This document shows, piece after piece, positions 15,052-25,400 of a DNA stretch of 40,740 bases. Location: assembly GCA_035570275.1 (NCBI GenBank), contig DATMNI010000113.1, positions 1 through 40,740 of the forward strand, written 5' to 3'. This DNA is from DATMNI01 sp035570275 (GTDB lineage Bacteria > Acidobacteriota > Terriglobia > Bryobacterales > Bryobacteraceae). The position numbers and the translations under genes are program-made. The first letter of the stretch is position 1. The number at the start of each line of letters is the position of its first letter. The notes under the pieces are model-generated. The model had not been told where the DNA came from. It did no database searches and worked only from the letters and a program-made list of their open reading frames with translations.

Positions 15052-16788
15052 ATGAAAGTGACAGGTTTTAGCAGACGAGAACTTTTCAGAATGAGCCTCA
15101 TGACCGCGGGAGGCGCCCTGGCATTGAAGGGGCAATCCTTCAATCCCGCCAGCAGCAGTAATCCTGGCGGCGTGGTCTTCGGGAACACGCTCACGTCCAG
15201 CAGCGGGTTAATGAGCCCGCCCATGACGCCCTGGGTTGACCCGTTGCCCATTCCCCAGGTGTTGCAGCCCCTGGCCGGCGGGCTGAGCCCCGCGTTCACA
15301 CCGATAGAGCCGGCCCGCGATTGGTGGGGGCCCTACGTTCACCAACGCTACAGCGAGTTCCCGGCCAAGAAATGGTACCAGATCGACGTCAAGGAAGTGC
15401 CATGGTATTTCCACCGGGATCTGAGCACGCCCGCCACCATGTTCTCATATAGCGGCACGGTGCCCGGTCCCATGATCCAGGCGCGGTATGGCGAACCGCT
15501 GGTGGTGCGATTCAACAATATGTTGCCCAGGAACCACATCGGCGTAGGCGTGCCCGAAACCGCCACGCACCTGCACAACATGCACACGCCCGCCGAGAGC
15601 GACGGATTTCCCGGCGACTTCGTGACTTCCGGTAACTATCGCGACCAGCATTACCCCATGATCCGCGCCGGTTACAATAACTCGCCGGCCACCAATGGAG
15701 ACTACCGGGAGAGCCTGGGAACGCTGTGGTATCACGACCATCGCTTCAATTTCACATCCCAGAATGTCTACAAAGGGCTGTTCGGGTACTTTAACGCCTT
15801 TGACGAACTGGATACCGGCAACGAGAACGACCGGAGCAGCTCCGCTCTACGGCTGCCCAGCGGGCAGTTCGACATCATGCTGGGCTTCCAGGACCCGCAG
15901 TTCGACAACTACGGCAATATCTTCTTCAACCCATTCGACTTGGACGGCCACCTGGGGGACCGGGTCGCCGTGAACGGCAAGATCATGCCATACCTCGACG
16001 TGCAGCGCCGCAAGTACCGCTTCCGTCTGCTCGACGGCGGCCCGTCACGCTGGTACCAGTTCTGGGTGAGCAAGGGTCTGCCAAAAGCCGGCGTGAACTC
16101 GTGGCAGACCATGACCCTGATCGCCAACGACGGGAACCTGCTGGAGGGGCCGCTGCCTGTCGAGAACGTGATGCTCGGAGTGGCTAACCGCATGGACGTC
16201 GTGATCGACTTTTCGAACTACAACGACGGCGACGAGATCTATCTGGTAAACCGTGCCGAACAAGTCAGCGGCCGCGGCCCCACATACAACGTCATGGACC
16301 CGGGCGTGCCGGTTCTGAAGTTCAAAGTACATGGAGTGGTCAAGGCCAGCGACCCGAGCGTTGTTCCGGCCTTCATGCGTCCGCTGCCGCGGCCGAGCGC
16401 GGCCGAACTTGCCAATGCGGTAAAGAGATCGTGGGTCTTCAACCGGGCCAGCGGGGGCTGGACGGTGAACGGCAAGCTCGCCGACATCAGTGTCGCCTCG
16501 GCATCGCCCAAGCAGGGCTCGACCGAGATCTGGACCATACAGAACGGGGGTGGAAGCTGGTCACATCCGATACACATCCATTTTGAGGAGTTCCAGATTC
16601 TCGACCGCAACGGCGTCCCTCCGAAGCCCTACGAGGTCTGCCGCAAAGACGTGCTGCAACTGGGCCCGAGCGAGACGGTGCGAGTGTTCTTCCGGTTCCG
16701 GGACCTGTTGGGTCATTACGTCATGCACTGCCACAACGTGGTGCATGAGGATCACGCCATGATGGTCCGGTGGGACATCGTGCCGTAG
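15052..16788 (+). CDS. Tat-exported multicopper oxidase
   Basis: 578-residue three-cupredoxin-domain oxidase that couples oxidation of a substrate to reduction of O2 to water. The N-terminus has a twin-arginine signal (FSRRELFRMSLMTAGGALAL), fitting export of a folded, metal-loaded enzyme. All copper motifs are present: HLH (173-175), HDH (228-230), HPIHIH (505-510) and HCHNVVHEDHAM (559-570), where Cys560 and the two flanking His feed T1/T3 copper and Met570 is the axial ligand. A Pro-rich linker follows the signal. AGGAGG lies six bases before the ATG. The nearest well-known relatives are CotA/bilirubin-oxidase-like enzymes; the substrate (phenols, Mn, Cu or Fe) is open. SCO follows 83 bases downstream, likely co-transcribed. 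Confidence 0.94.
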   Translation: MKVTGFSRRELFRMSLMTAGGALALKGQSFNPASSSNPGGVVFGNTLTSSSGLMSPPMTPWVDPLPIPQVLQPLAGGLSPAFTPIEPARDWWGPYVHQRYSEFPAKKWYQIDVKEVPWYFHRDLSTPATMFSYSGTVPGPMIQARYGEPLVVRFNNMLPRNHIGVGVPETATHLHNMHTPAESDGFPGDFVTSGNYRDQHYPMIRAGYNNSPATNGDYRESLGTLWYHDHRFNFTSQNVYKGLFGYFNAFDELDTGNENDRSSSALRLPSGQFDIMLGFQDPQFDNYGNIFFNPFDLDGHLGDRVAVNGKIMPYLDVQRRKYRFRLLDGGPSRWYQFWVSKGLPKAGVNSWQTMTLIANDGNLLEGPLPVENVMLGVANRMDVVIDFSNYNDGDEIYLVNRAEQVSGRGPTYNVMDPGVPVLKFKVHGVVKASDPSVVPAFMRPLPRPSAAELANAVKRSWVFNRASGGWTVNGKLADISVASASPKQGSTEIWTIQNGGGSWSHPIHIHFEEFQILDRNGVPPKPYEVCRKDVLQLGPSETVRVFFRFRDLLGHYVMHCHNVVHEDHAMMVRWDIVP

Positions 16789-16871
16789 AACACCGTAGAG
16801 CGGAGTTGCTCGCATTCTGGGCGGTGTGGTCGCCATGCCGCCTTCCCCGAATTTTCAGCAAGGAGAACACT

Positions 16872-17516
16872 ATGGATCGACGAAATTTCTTTACGAGAAT
16901 GGCAGGGCTGGCGGCGACGTCCGCGGGAGCAGCCCTGATAACCGGCGGCACCGGTGGAATCGCCCTGGCGGATAACGCGCGACCGGTCGGAATGGGTCGG
17001 AAGAACATTCCCAATGTCCCGGTCATGAGCCAGGAGGGCAAGACTTACAAGTTCTTTGACGACCTGGTCAAAGGCAAAACGGTACTGATCAACTTTTTCT
17101 ATGCGGAGTGCACGGGCATCTGCCCCCGCATGACCAGCAACCTCCTGAAAATTCAGAAGGGGCTGGGCGACTGCGTCGGCCGCGACACCTTCATTTACTC
17201 CATCAGCCTCAAGCCCGAACAGGATACCCCGGCGAAACTTGCCCACTATGCCGGAATGCACGGTATCAAGCCGGGCTCAGGCTGGCTGTTCTTACGGGCG
17301 CAGCACAAGAATATGGAACTGCTTCGGGAACGCCTCGGGTTCAAGGATTCCGAGCCCGCGGTGGACGCCGACGTGAACCAGCACACTGGCATCCTGCGCA
17401 TCGGCAACGACGTGTATGACCGGTGGGCGGCATACCCTCTGCTGGGCAAGGCAGAGACAATTGTAGAAGTGGTCCGCCAGATGGATCCGAACGCCCCGCG
17501 CCACAGTCTGTACTGA
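16872..17516 (+). CDS. SCO1/SenC-family copper chaperone/thiol protein
   Basis: 214-residue exported thioredoxin-fold protein. The N-terminus MDRRNFFTRMAGLAATSAGAALI is a twin-arginine-type signal. The SCO copper site is complete: Cys80 and Cys84 in AECTGICP and His171 in NQHTGILRI. Family members deliver Cu(I) to oxidases or keep their cysteines reduced. The ATG at 16872 follows AGGAG; an in-frame start at 16770 overlaps the oxidase and lacks a signal. Position directly after the multicopper oxidase suggests it loads copper into that enzyme rather than into cytochrome oxidase, as no cox gene is near. Confidence 0.93.
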   Translation: MDRRNFFTRMAGLAATSAGAALITGGTGGIALADNARPVGMGRKNIPNVPVMSQEGKTYKFFDDLVKGKTVLINFFYAECTGICPRMTSNLLKIQKGLGDCVGRDTFIYSISLKPEQDTPAKLAHYAGMHGIKPGSGWLFLRAQHKNMELLRERLGFKDSEPAVDADVNQHTGILRIGNDVYDRWAAYPLLGKAETIVEVVRQMDPNAPRHSLY

Positions 17517-17698
17517 TCTAGGTGTCCTCCAGGATCAGGGGCCCGGGCCGACTGTGGCGAATAACCTGGGCCCTCATCCGTATCTGGCTTGCCATCCAGG
17601 ACAACTTGTCCCGGAATTTTTCTCAAACAAAGGAGTTAGAGTCGATTTCCGGGCCATTTTGTCCCGCTTCGGTATCCGAGCCTGGTTCGGCGCCGGCC

Positions 17699-18496
17699 TT
17701 AGCTCCTCTCCATCGGAATGGCCACCGCAATCCTGGTCCCCTCGCCAATCCGGGAATTAATCGTCAGGCGGCCGCCAAGGTGGACCAGCCTTTCCCGGAT
17801 GCCCAAAAGTCCCAATCCGCCCTTCGCGCTCTCGCAGTCGAACCCCGCTCCATCGTCGGAGACGCTGCAGTGGACCATCCCCGCCTCAACCCGGATTTGG
17901 ACGGTAATGTGTCGTGCCCGCGCGTGACGGTTGGCGTTGATGAGCGTCTCCTGCACGATGCGGTACAGTGCGGTTTCGAGCGCCGTGGGAAATCGCCCGC
18001 GCGTGGTCGCGATTACCGCGATATCGAGCCCCGTACGCTTGCCGAAATTATCCGCCAGCGACTCAAGTGCGGGTACTAATCCCAACTCATCCAGAATGAC
18101 GGGCCGGAGTTCGTGGGATAACTGGCCGAGTTGTTCCTCTATGCGGTCGAGCAGTTGTCGAACCTCCCCGAATCCGGGTGTGCCCTGGCTGGACGTCAGC
18201 CGCTCGATCTCGGCCAATTTGAGGTGGACGAGCGTCAGCGTCTGGCCGGCTTCGTCGTGCAATGCGTGAGCAATGCGTCTGACCTCCATCTCCATCAAAT
18301 CGTTGACGTGGATCAGCGCGGCGCCGGCCCTGTCCGCGCCATGAGAATCGCCTGCGGATGGGACAACCTGTTCTTCGTGGCGGACGCTTTGTACACCGCG
18401 TTCGGTCGTTTCCGGCGGCTGCGCTGCGGTGCTTTGCCCGTTCCCGCTCTCCAGCCCGAGATCGTGATCATATGTGTGACCAGTTTGAGGGGCCAT
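17699..18496 (-). CDS. sensor histidine kinase, NarX/DegS-type (copy 2)
   Basis: 265-residue soluble kinase with no membrane segment. It has a variable N-terminal 60 residues, a HisKA_3 dimerisation domain with phospho-acceptor His80 in RRIAHALHDEAGQTL, and a HATPase_c domain (N box VQETLINANRHARA, G1 SDDGAGFD, G2 GLGLLGIRERL). It is closely similar along its whole length to the kinase at 19376-20200, even in the N-terminal part (QSTAAQP / RSTAVQP), so the two are recent tandem duplicates with the response regulator gene between them. No strong ribosome site precedes the ATG. Its stop context AGGAGCTAAGGCC copies the site that serves the regulator gene after the other kinase. Confidence 0.92.
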   Translation of the reverse strand: MAPQTGHTYDHDLGLESGNGQSTAAQPPETTERGVQSVRHEEQVVPSAGDSHGADRAGAALIHVNDLMEMEVRRIAHALHDEAGQTLTLVHLKLAEIERLTSSQGTPGFGEVRQLLDRIEEQLGQLSHELRPVILDELGLVPALESLADNFGKRTGLDIAVIATTRGRFPTALETALYRIVQETLINANRHARARHITVQIRVEAGMVHCSVSDDGAGFDCESAKGGLGLLGIRERLVHLGGRLTINSRIGEGTRIAVAIPMERS

Positions 18497-18738
18497 GGGT
18501 TCAAATATACTCGAATATGCTGACAGCTGGAGAAGAATTCAAGTAAACACTTCATGAAGGTTACTTGCCTACCGATCCGGAAGGCCCCAGCGTTGACGGA
18601 TCTTCGCTGGCAGGGTTCCGGGCTTCTCCGGCCCGGGTGGGGACAGGACTCGATCGCAATTCCCCCGCAAGGGCCGTGATGTGCGGGCGGCCTTGCAGCC
18701 TGCGGACCCGCTTTCCGATCCAGCACTCCCGCACCGCG

Positions 18739-19371
18739 TCAGGCCTGAATCAGACCGTGCCGGATCGCATATCGGACAAGGCCGGCTGTCTGGTGAATGT
18801 CCAACTTTTCCATCAGACGGGCGCGATGAGACTCCCCGGTTTTCGTGCTCACGCCGATCTGAACGGCCACTTCCTTGGTACTCTTCCCCTCGGCGATCAA
18901 CTGCAAGACCTGGCGCTCGCGCGGAGTGAGAACTTCTTTCGGCTTACCGTCGCCGTTGAGCATGGCATGCACTACCGCGCCCGAGATGCCGGGACTCAGA
19001 TAGATATTGCCTTGCAATACTTCCCGCACGGCCTGCAGCAGGTCGCGGGCGGCATGCGTCTTGAGGACATACCCCACGGCGCCGGCACGCAGCGCCTCTA
19101 CCACGAAGTGGTCCTCCTTGTGCTGGGTCACCACGATGGTTTTGGTATCCGGGGCAACCTGACGGATCGCCTGAGCGGCGTCCACCCCGTTCAGCAGCGG
19201 CATGGTCAGGTCGAGGACTGCCACATCCGGGCGCAGTTTCCCGGCCAAAGTGACCGCATCCTGACCGTTCGAGGCTTCCCCCACAACTGTGCAGCCTTCC
19301 GACTGCAGAAACGATTTCATTCCGTCGCGCACTATGGCATGATCGTCGGCAAGTAGAATTCGCAGTGACAT
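18739..19371 (-). CDS. NarL/FixJ-family response regulator
   Basis: 210-residue transcription factor: receiver domain (acidic pair Asp9-Asp10, phospho-acceptor Asp54 in AVLDLTMP, conserved Thr/Lys later) and a C-terminal LuxR-type HTH (LTPRERQVLQLIAEGKSTKEV, IGVSTKTGESHRARLMEKL). The ATG at 19371 is set by AGGAG eight bases upstream, a site that lies in the last codons of kinase copy 1; the two genes are four bases apart. A longer frame to 19533 is just the kinase sequence. It is the presumed target of both flanking kinases and may control the adjacent oxidase or surface-protein genes. Confidence 0.95.
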   Translation of the reverse strand: MSLRILLADDHAIVRDGMKSFLQSEGCTVVGEASNGQDAVTLAGKLRPDVAVLDLTMPLLNGVDAAQAIRQVAPDTKTIVVTQHKEDHFVVEALRAGAVGYVLKTHAARDLLQAVREVLQGNIYLSPGISGAVVHAMLNGDGKPKEVLTPRERQVLQLIAEGKSTKEVAVQIGVSTKTGESHRARLMEKLDIHQTAGLVRYAIRHGLIQA

Positions 19372-19375
19372 GGTC

Positions 19376-20200
19376 TTAGCTCCTCTCCATCGGTATGGCC
19401 ACCGAAATCGTGGTCCCTTCGCCAATCCTCGAAGTAATCGCCAGGCGGCCGCCCAGGTTGACGACCCTTTCCCGGATTCCACGAAGCCCCAATCCGCCCT
19501 GCGCGGCCCCACAGGTGAACCCCGCGCCGTCATCGGAGACAGAGCAGAGGACGGTCCGGGCCTCGACCCGAATTGCGATTGTAATCTGCCGTGCCCGCGC
19601 GTGACGGTTGGCGTTGATGAGCGTCTCCTGCGCGATGCGGTACAGTGCGGTTTCGAGCGCTATGGAAAATCGCTCGCGCGTGGCCGCGATCACCGCGACA
19701 TCGAGCCCGGTACGTTTGCCGAAACTGTCCGCCAGCGACTCCAGTGCCGGTACCAATCCGAATTCGTCCAGAATGATAGGCCGGAGTTCGTGGGAGAACT
19801 GCCTGAGTTCTTCTTCTACGTGGTCCAGCAGTTGTCGAACCTCTGCGAATCCGGCCGCACGCTGGCTGGCCACCAGGTGCTCCATCTCGGCCAATTTGAG
19901 GTGGACGACGGTCAGCGCCTGGCCGGCCTGGTCGTGCAATGCGTGAGCAATGCGACTGGCCTCCATCTCCAGCAGATCGTTGATGTGGATCAGCGCATCG
20001 CTGGATCTATCCGCGCACTGAAAATTGCATGCGGATGGTACGCGCTGCTCTTGGTAGCGGGCGCTCTGCACACAGCGCTCGATTGCCCCCCGCGGTTGCA
20101 CGGCGGTGCTTCGCCGGATCTTGCTCTCCAGAACTTGATCCCGCTCCTGTATGTAACCTCCAGTTCCGTAGGCTAACAGGCCTGAAATGCTGCTGCTCAT
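19376..20200 (-). CDS. sensor histidine kinase, NarX/DegS-type (copy 1)
   Basis: 274 residues from the ATG at 20200, chosen because GGAG sits eight bases upstream; an ATG at 20218 has no such site. Domain order as in copy 2: short N-terminal region, HisKA_3 with His89 in SRIAHALHDQAGQAL, HATPase_c with QETLINANRHARA, SDDGAGF and GLGLRGIRERV. No transmembrane segment or PAS/GAF domain is recognisable, so the signal is probably cytosolic or comes through a partner. It forms a tight pair with the response regulator downstream. The identity to copy 2 is highest in the catalytic core. Confidence 0.93.
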   Translation of the reverse strand: MSSSISGLLAYGTGGYIQERDQVLESKIRRSTAVQPRGAIERCVQSARYQEQRVPSACNFQCADRSSDALIHINDLLEMEASRIAHALHDQAGQALTVVHLKLAEMEHLVASQRAAGFAEVRQLLDHVEEELRQFSHELRPIILDEFGLVPALESLADSFGKRTGLDVAVIAATRERFSIALETALYRIAQETLINANRHARARQITIAIRVEARTVLCSVSDDGAGFTCGAAQGGLGLRGIRERVVNLGGRLAITSRIGEGTTISVAIPMERS

Positions 20201-20909
20201 CAAAATCTCTCCAATCATTTAACCGGCCGTATAGACACCGGTCAGTCCTAGTCCGGCTAGCGCTATGAGTTAATTGCCACACCCACACTATACTGGCGCA
20301 AACCTAAGAAAACAAAGCAAGACAAAGTACAAACAGAGCGAAACACGACGACACTGGCCTTTCCGAGGGACTTGTACGGCCGTTGACCCTGGCTGCGGAG
20401 GCAACGTTTAGGGTGGTTTGGCCCGGTGCCCGTCGGCGGATGCAGTGTTGAATGCACCTGGACGTTGTTTTCTCACGTATCAGGACCTCCTATAAAGAGT
20501 TAAAGGACCTAAACTGCCCAAATACACTGCATGTGGGTTTCCAGAGTCAGTCTTGGGATGGTAGGGGTGGGGCAGAAGGCCCAAGAATCGGCAGGTCTTT
20601 GGAATTATTGGACTTAACAGTTGAAGCGGATGGGCAATGGGCGGCAATCCTGGCGGGCCCCACGTGGAAGAGGGGGACACTGCCGCTCCGGTGCCTTCCG
20701 CCTGCGCCAAGACACGCATGGTGGTTGGTTGTTGGGGCGTTTCACGCAAATTCGCAGGGAACGTGGGGGACCCCCGCCGGGGGAGGGCTTAACCGTTTTT
20801 TGGGGGGCAACGTGGTGTGGGGCGGGAACGTGGGCCAGGTAAACCTGGCGGCGGTCAGGTCGGACCCGCGACCATCAAGGCAGGAAGAGGGGACGCGGGC
20901 AGCAACCCT
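20201..20909. other. 709-bp region without a supported gene
   Basis: Lies between the kinase-regulator set and the TIGR03437 protein. A 154-codon plus frame (20452-20916) is G-rich, lacks any recognisable motif and runs into the next gene antisense, so I do not call it. The part near 20230-20340 is AT-richer and should contain the kinase promoter. A CCCCCGCCGGGGG hairpin followed 20 bases later by six T (about 20768-20802) might end a plus-strand transcript. Confidence 0.45.
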
Positions 20910-22400
20910 TCATTGAATGGCGATGGTCACCCCCGGCTGGCTGAATGCGCTGCCGATTCCGCACAGGATGGCGTTGTTCCCGCTCGGCGCATTGAGCGGG
21001 ACGCGAACGTTCACTTGCAAGGCGCCGGCCACCAACCCCGGCGCCGCTCCCGCGTAAAGCACGTCGGCCGCCGTGCTGTTTACGGTAACGGATACTGGAA
21101 GGACCGGCGCCGGCAGCGTGCCTGCTGCAATTTTTCCGTCCAGCCCAGCCGGATTCGTCTGGCCCTCGCCGGTGGCGTAGATTACCACTATCGAACCCCT
21201 CCGGGCCGGGTTGGCCGAAGAGTTGACGCTTCCGTCCTCATTCAGGATGGCGCCCTGTCCGGTTCCCGAACCGCTGGCTGTGAATATGCCGGGGGCGCTC
21301 GCAGCCACCGGGATTGATGCGGCAGGGGAACGCACGCCCAGATATTCGGTGGCCACCTGTACGGAACTTTTCGCCGCCACTGCGTAGGGGGTAATCACAT
21401 TGATTTGCTTGCTGCTGGTGAATATGACTGGCGCGGGAACTCCATCGAAGAGCACGCGGGAGCCCGCCAGAACACTGTCGACCAGGCCGGCCGCGTTTAT
21501 CGACGTGACTCCGACCGGCGTATCGGGGCCCACGGCGGAACCGAATATGGCGACGATTTCGCCTGGAGCAATCGGGCCGGAAGCATAGCTTGCCGCGTTG
21601 GCGGCGCGCGGGCCGGCCGGCGCCGGCAATGGCGCCGTTGGGGAGGAAACAACCGCGAGATCGACGATGCCGAATGGGATGGCCGCTCCGGTGAGATCGA
21701 CGGACCGCACAAAAGCACCGCTGGCGTTGAAAATGGCAAGACGGCCGTTTATGACATCGGAAACAATATAGTTGGTTCCATCGAAGGCGATCCCCGTAGT
21801 CCGGAAAGTAGCTGTAATAAAGAGGGCCTGTTGCATCTGGCCGCTGAAACTGTAAACGTCGTACGGAACGCTGCCTCGGTTGGCGACTAAGCCGGCGGGT
21901 GTGACTTCCAGGCCGTCGCGCGCGAGATTTGTGTTCGACGGCCGCGCCAGAACCAGAGTCTGGAGCAGTTTGCCGGCCAACGAGTACTGATAGACATTGT
22001 CATCGGCCGGCCGGGTGGGATCGGTTGGTTGGGAGGCCAAGAGCCAGAAACTCGCCCCGTCCCAGGCCAAGCTGTTGATCCCGGGTGAGAGAGGCGTCGT
22101 GAACGCGATACCCAGGTCGGCCTGGCTGGCCATATCAGTCTTGTAGACGTTGGGCGTATCCGCCAGGGTGTAGTAGATGGTAGTTCCCACCACCGCAATT
22201 CCGCGTCCGTTGGCCCTACCGCGGTTTGCATCCTTATGGGGCGCAGTGAAATCGGCCATCGCAACGCCCGTTGCCAGATCGTATGCCTGTATGTGCGGGT
22301 TGCCGAAGCTTGCGTTGATTCCCCAGACAGTCGTTTGGGCCCTGGATACCGGAGCCCAAATGGACATTAGTGATAGGATAGCTGCCGCTCGAAAGGTCAT
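20910..22400 (-). CDS. secreted beta-propeller protein with TIGR03437 C-terminal domain
   Basis: 496 residues from the ATG at 22400, preceded by AAGGAGG at ideal distance. Signal peptide MTFRAAAILSLMSIWAPVSRAQ, then about 260 residues of propeller-like repeats (HIQAYDLATGVAMADF, NSLAWDGASFWLLASQ, VYQYSLAGKLLQTL, TTGIAFDGTNYIVSDV). The last 200 residues are the TIGR03437 domain, marked by NAASYASGPIAPGEIVAIFGS, VLFDGVPAPVIFTSSKQINV and VVIYATGEGQTNP. That domain is known almost only from Solibacter-like Acidobacteria, at the C-terminus of secreted proteins, role unknown. A strong hairpin separates it from the giant gene upstream. Confidence 0.92.
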   Translation of the reverse strand: MTFRAAAILSLMSIWAPVSRAQTTVWGINASFGNPHIQAYDLATGVAMADFTAPHKDANRGRANGRGIAVVGTTIYYTLADTPNVYKTDMASQADLGIAFTTPLSPGINSLAWDGASFWLLASQPTDPTRPADDNVYQYSLAGKLLQTLVLARPSNTNLARDGLEVTPAGLVANRGSVPYDVYSFSGQMQQALFITATFRTTGIAFDGTNYIVSDVINGRLAIFNASGAFVRSVDLTGAAIPFGIVDLAVVSSPTAPLPAPAGPRAANAASYASGPIAPGEIVAIFGSAVGPDTPVGVTSINAAGLVDSVLAGSRVLFDGVPAPVIFTSSKQINVITPYAVAAKSSVQVATEYLGVRSPAASIPVAASAPGIFTASGSGTGQGAILNEDGSVNSSANPARRGSIVVIYATGEGQTNPAGLDGKIAAGTLPAPVLPVSVTVNSTAADVLYAGAAPGLVAGALQVNVRVPLNAPSGNNAILCGIGSAFSQPGVTIAIQ

Positions 22401-22416
22401 GTGTATTCCTCCTTGT

Positions 22417-22458
22417 CTCCCCTTGCCCGGCCGGGTATACCAGGCCGGGCAAGGGGAG
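22417..22458 (-). terminator. strong hairpin between the giant gene and the TIGR03437 gene
   Basis: A perfect 16-bp stem, CTCCCCTTGCCCGGCC (22417-22432) with its complement (22443-22458), and a 10-base loop that itself contains GGTATACC. It fills most of the 65-bp gap between two minus-strand genes. There is no T-run after it on that strand, so it is not a textbook intrinsic terminator; it may end or attenuate the giant transcript, or protect 3' ends. Confidence 0.6.
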
Positions 22459-22465
22459 CATGCAT

Positions 22466-25400
22466 TTAGCGGACAGTGAAGCCGACCGGCGCCGAGGTAC
22501 CGCTGAGTGTCGTCACTGTCATGGTGTAGTGGCGGAACTGGCTGCTGGCCCGGAGCGTTGCCGGCATGGTCCAATTCCAACTGAGCTGGGTCGCGCTCGA
22601 CAGGAAGCTGCCGGGCTGCACGATGATGGAGCCGGCCACAGGCGTGGACGACACCACCAAGGGTACCGCGGTCCCATTCACGAACACCTGGACCGCGGTG
22701 ATGGCCGTGGCGCCGGCCAGGTTGGTACCGGAGACCGTCACGTTCTGGTTGTTGACGCCTCTGGTGAAGGGCGAATTGATCGAAGTGATGGCCGGAGGCT
22801 GAGATGGCGGCAGGACATTGAATGTCACCGCGTTGGTAACGCCGGCCGGAGTGGTAACCGTGATATTGCGGCTCCCTTGAGTAGCGGTTGCGGCAATTCC
22901 AAGCGTGGCGGTGATCTGTGTCGAGCTGACCACTACGAAGTTGGTGACCGTGATGCCCGCACCGGCATTGACGGCGGCGGCTCCGGTCAGGCTGGTGCCC
23001 GTAAGAGTAACCGGCACACTCGTGCTTACTACTCCGGACGCTGGCGCCACACCGGTGAGCGTGGGCGGCGGCGGATTGACCGTGAAGACCACGGCAGAAC
23101 TGGTGCCGCCGGCGGTGGTGACGGTGATGCTCTGCGGACCCGTGGCTGCGGCAGCCGCAATCACGAAGGTAGCCGTGATTTGCGTGGCGCTGACCACGGG
23201 CGCGGCGCTGGTAGTAACGCCCGCGGGAAGATTCAGCGCAGCCCCCGTCAGATTCGCACCGGTGATAATCACCGGCACGCCGGCGCCTTGCACGCCCGAG
23301 GCGGGAGTGACGGAAGCCAGAGCCGGAGGCGGTACGTTGACCGTGAAGACCACGGCGGCGCTGGTGCCGCCAACGGTGGTGACGGTGATGCTCTGCGGAC
23401 CCGTGGCTGCGGCAGCCGCAATCAAGAAGGTAGCCGTGATTTGCGTGGCACTGACCACAGGAGGCGCGCTGGTGGTGATGCCTGCGGGCAGATTCAGTAC
23501 CGCCCCGGTCAGATTCGCACCGGCGATGACCACCGGCACGCTGGCGCCTTGCGAGCCCGACGCGGGAGCGATCGAGGCCAGCGAAGGCACGGGTTGGATG
23601 ACCGTGAAGACCACGGCGGAGCTGTTGCCGCCGGCGGTGGTGACGGTGATGTTCTGCGGACCGGTGGCCGCCGTAGCCGCAATCACGAGAGTAGCCGTGA
23701 TCTGGGTAACGGTTACCACGGGCGCAGCGCTGGCAGTAACGCCGGCCGGAAGATTCAGCGAAGCCCCGGACAGGTTGGCGCCGGTGATGGTTACCGTCAC
23801 GCTGGCGCCTTGCACGCCCGAGGCGGGAGCGATCCCAGCCAGCGTAGGAGCCGGCGGATTGACCGTGAAGACAACCCCGGTGCTGGTGCCGCCAACGGTG
23901 GTGGCGGTGATGCTTTGCGGACCGGTGGCCGCGGTAGCCGCAATCACGAAAGTAGCCGTGATCTGGGTGGCGGTCACCACGGGCGCGGCGCTGGTGGTAA
24001 TGCCAGCCGGAAGATTCAGCGCGGCCCCGGTCAGGTTGGTGCCGGTGATGGTCACCGGTACACTGGCGCCTGACGCGCCCGACGCGGGAGCGATCGAAGC
24101 CAGAGCCGGAGACGGTACGTTGACCGTGAAGACCACGGCGGCGCTGGTGCCGCCCGCGGTGGTGACGGTGATGTTTTGCGGGCCGGTGGCCGTCGTCGCC
24201 GCAATCACGAAAGTAGCTGTGATTTGAGTGGCACTAACCACAGGAGCCACGCTGGTGGTGATTCCCGCGGGCAGGTTCAGTACCGCCCCCGTGAGATTCG
24301 TGCCTGTGATAATGATCGGCACGCTGGCGCCTTGCACACCAGAGGCGGGAGCGATCGAAGCCAGCGTAGGCGCGGGCTGGATGACCGTGAACACCATGGC
24401 GGAACTGGTGCCGCCGGTGGTGGTGACGGTGATGTTCTGCGGACCGGTGGCCGCGGTAGCCGCAATCACGAGAGTCGCCGTGATCTGGGTGGCGGTTACC
24501 ACGGGCGCGGCGCTGGTGGTCACGCCAGCCGGAAGATTCAGCGCGGCTCCGGTCAGGTTAGTACCGGTTATAGTCACCGGCACGCTAGTGCCTTGTACGC
24601 CCGAAGCGGGAGCGATCCCAGCCAGCGCAGGCGGCGGATTGACCGTGAAGACCACGGCGGCGCTGGTGCCGCCAACGGTGGTGACGGTGATGTTCTGCGG
24701 ACCGGTGGCAGTGGTAGCTGCAATCACGAGGGTAGCCGTGATCTGGGTGGCGGTCACTACCGGCGCGGCACTGGTGGTAATACCAGCCGGAAGATTCAGC
24801 GCAGCCCCGGTCAGGTTCGTGCCAGTGAGGGTTACCGGCACGCTGGCGCCTTGCACGCCCGAGGCGGGAGCGATCGAGGCCAGGGCCGGAGGCGGAACGT
24901 TGATGGTGAAGACCAGGGCGGAACTGTTGCCGCCGGCAGTCGTGACGATGACGTTCGCCGGACCAGTGGGCGCCGCAGCCGCAATCACGAAGGTAGCCGT
25001 GATCTGGGTGGCGGTGGCCACGGGCGCGGCGCTGGTGGTAACGCCGGCCGGAAGAATTAGCGAAGCCCCTGTCAGGTTCGTACCGGTGATAGTTACCGGC
25101 ACGCTGGCGCCTTGCACGCCCGCCGCGGGGGCGATCGAGGCCACCGTAGGCGGCGGCGGATTGACCGTGAAGACAGCGGCGGAACTGGTGCCGCCCGGAG
25201 TGGTGACGGTGACGATCTGCGGACCGGTGGCAGCGGTAGCCGCAATCACGAAGGTAGCCGTGACCTGGGTGGCTGTCGTGACGGGCGCGGCGCTGGTAGT
25301 AATGCCGGCCGGAAGATTCAGCGTAGCTCCGGTCAGGTTAGTGCCGGTGATCGTTATCGGCACGCTGGTGCCTTGCACGCCCGAGGCGGGAGTGATCCCA

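Noticed and set aside
20452..20916. 154-codon plus frame between the kinase and TIGR03437 genes
   Set aside because: G-rich, low-information product, no ribosome site or motif, and it runs antisense into a confirmed gene.
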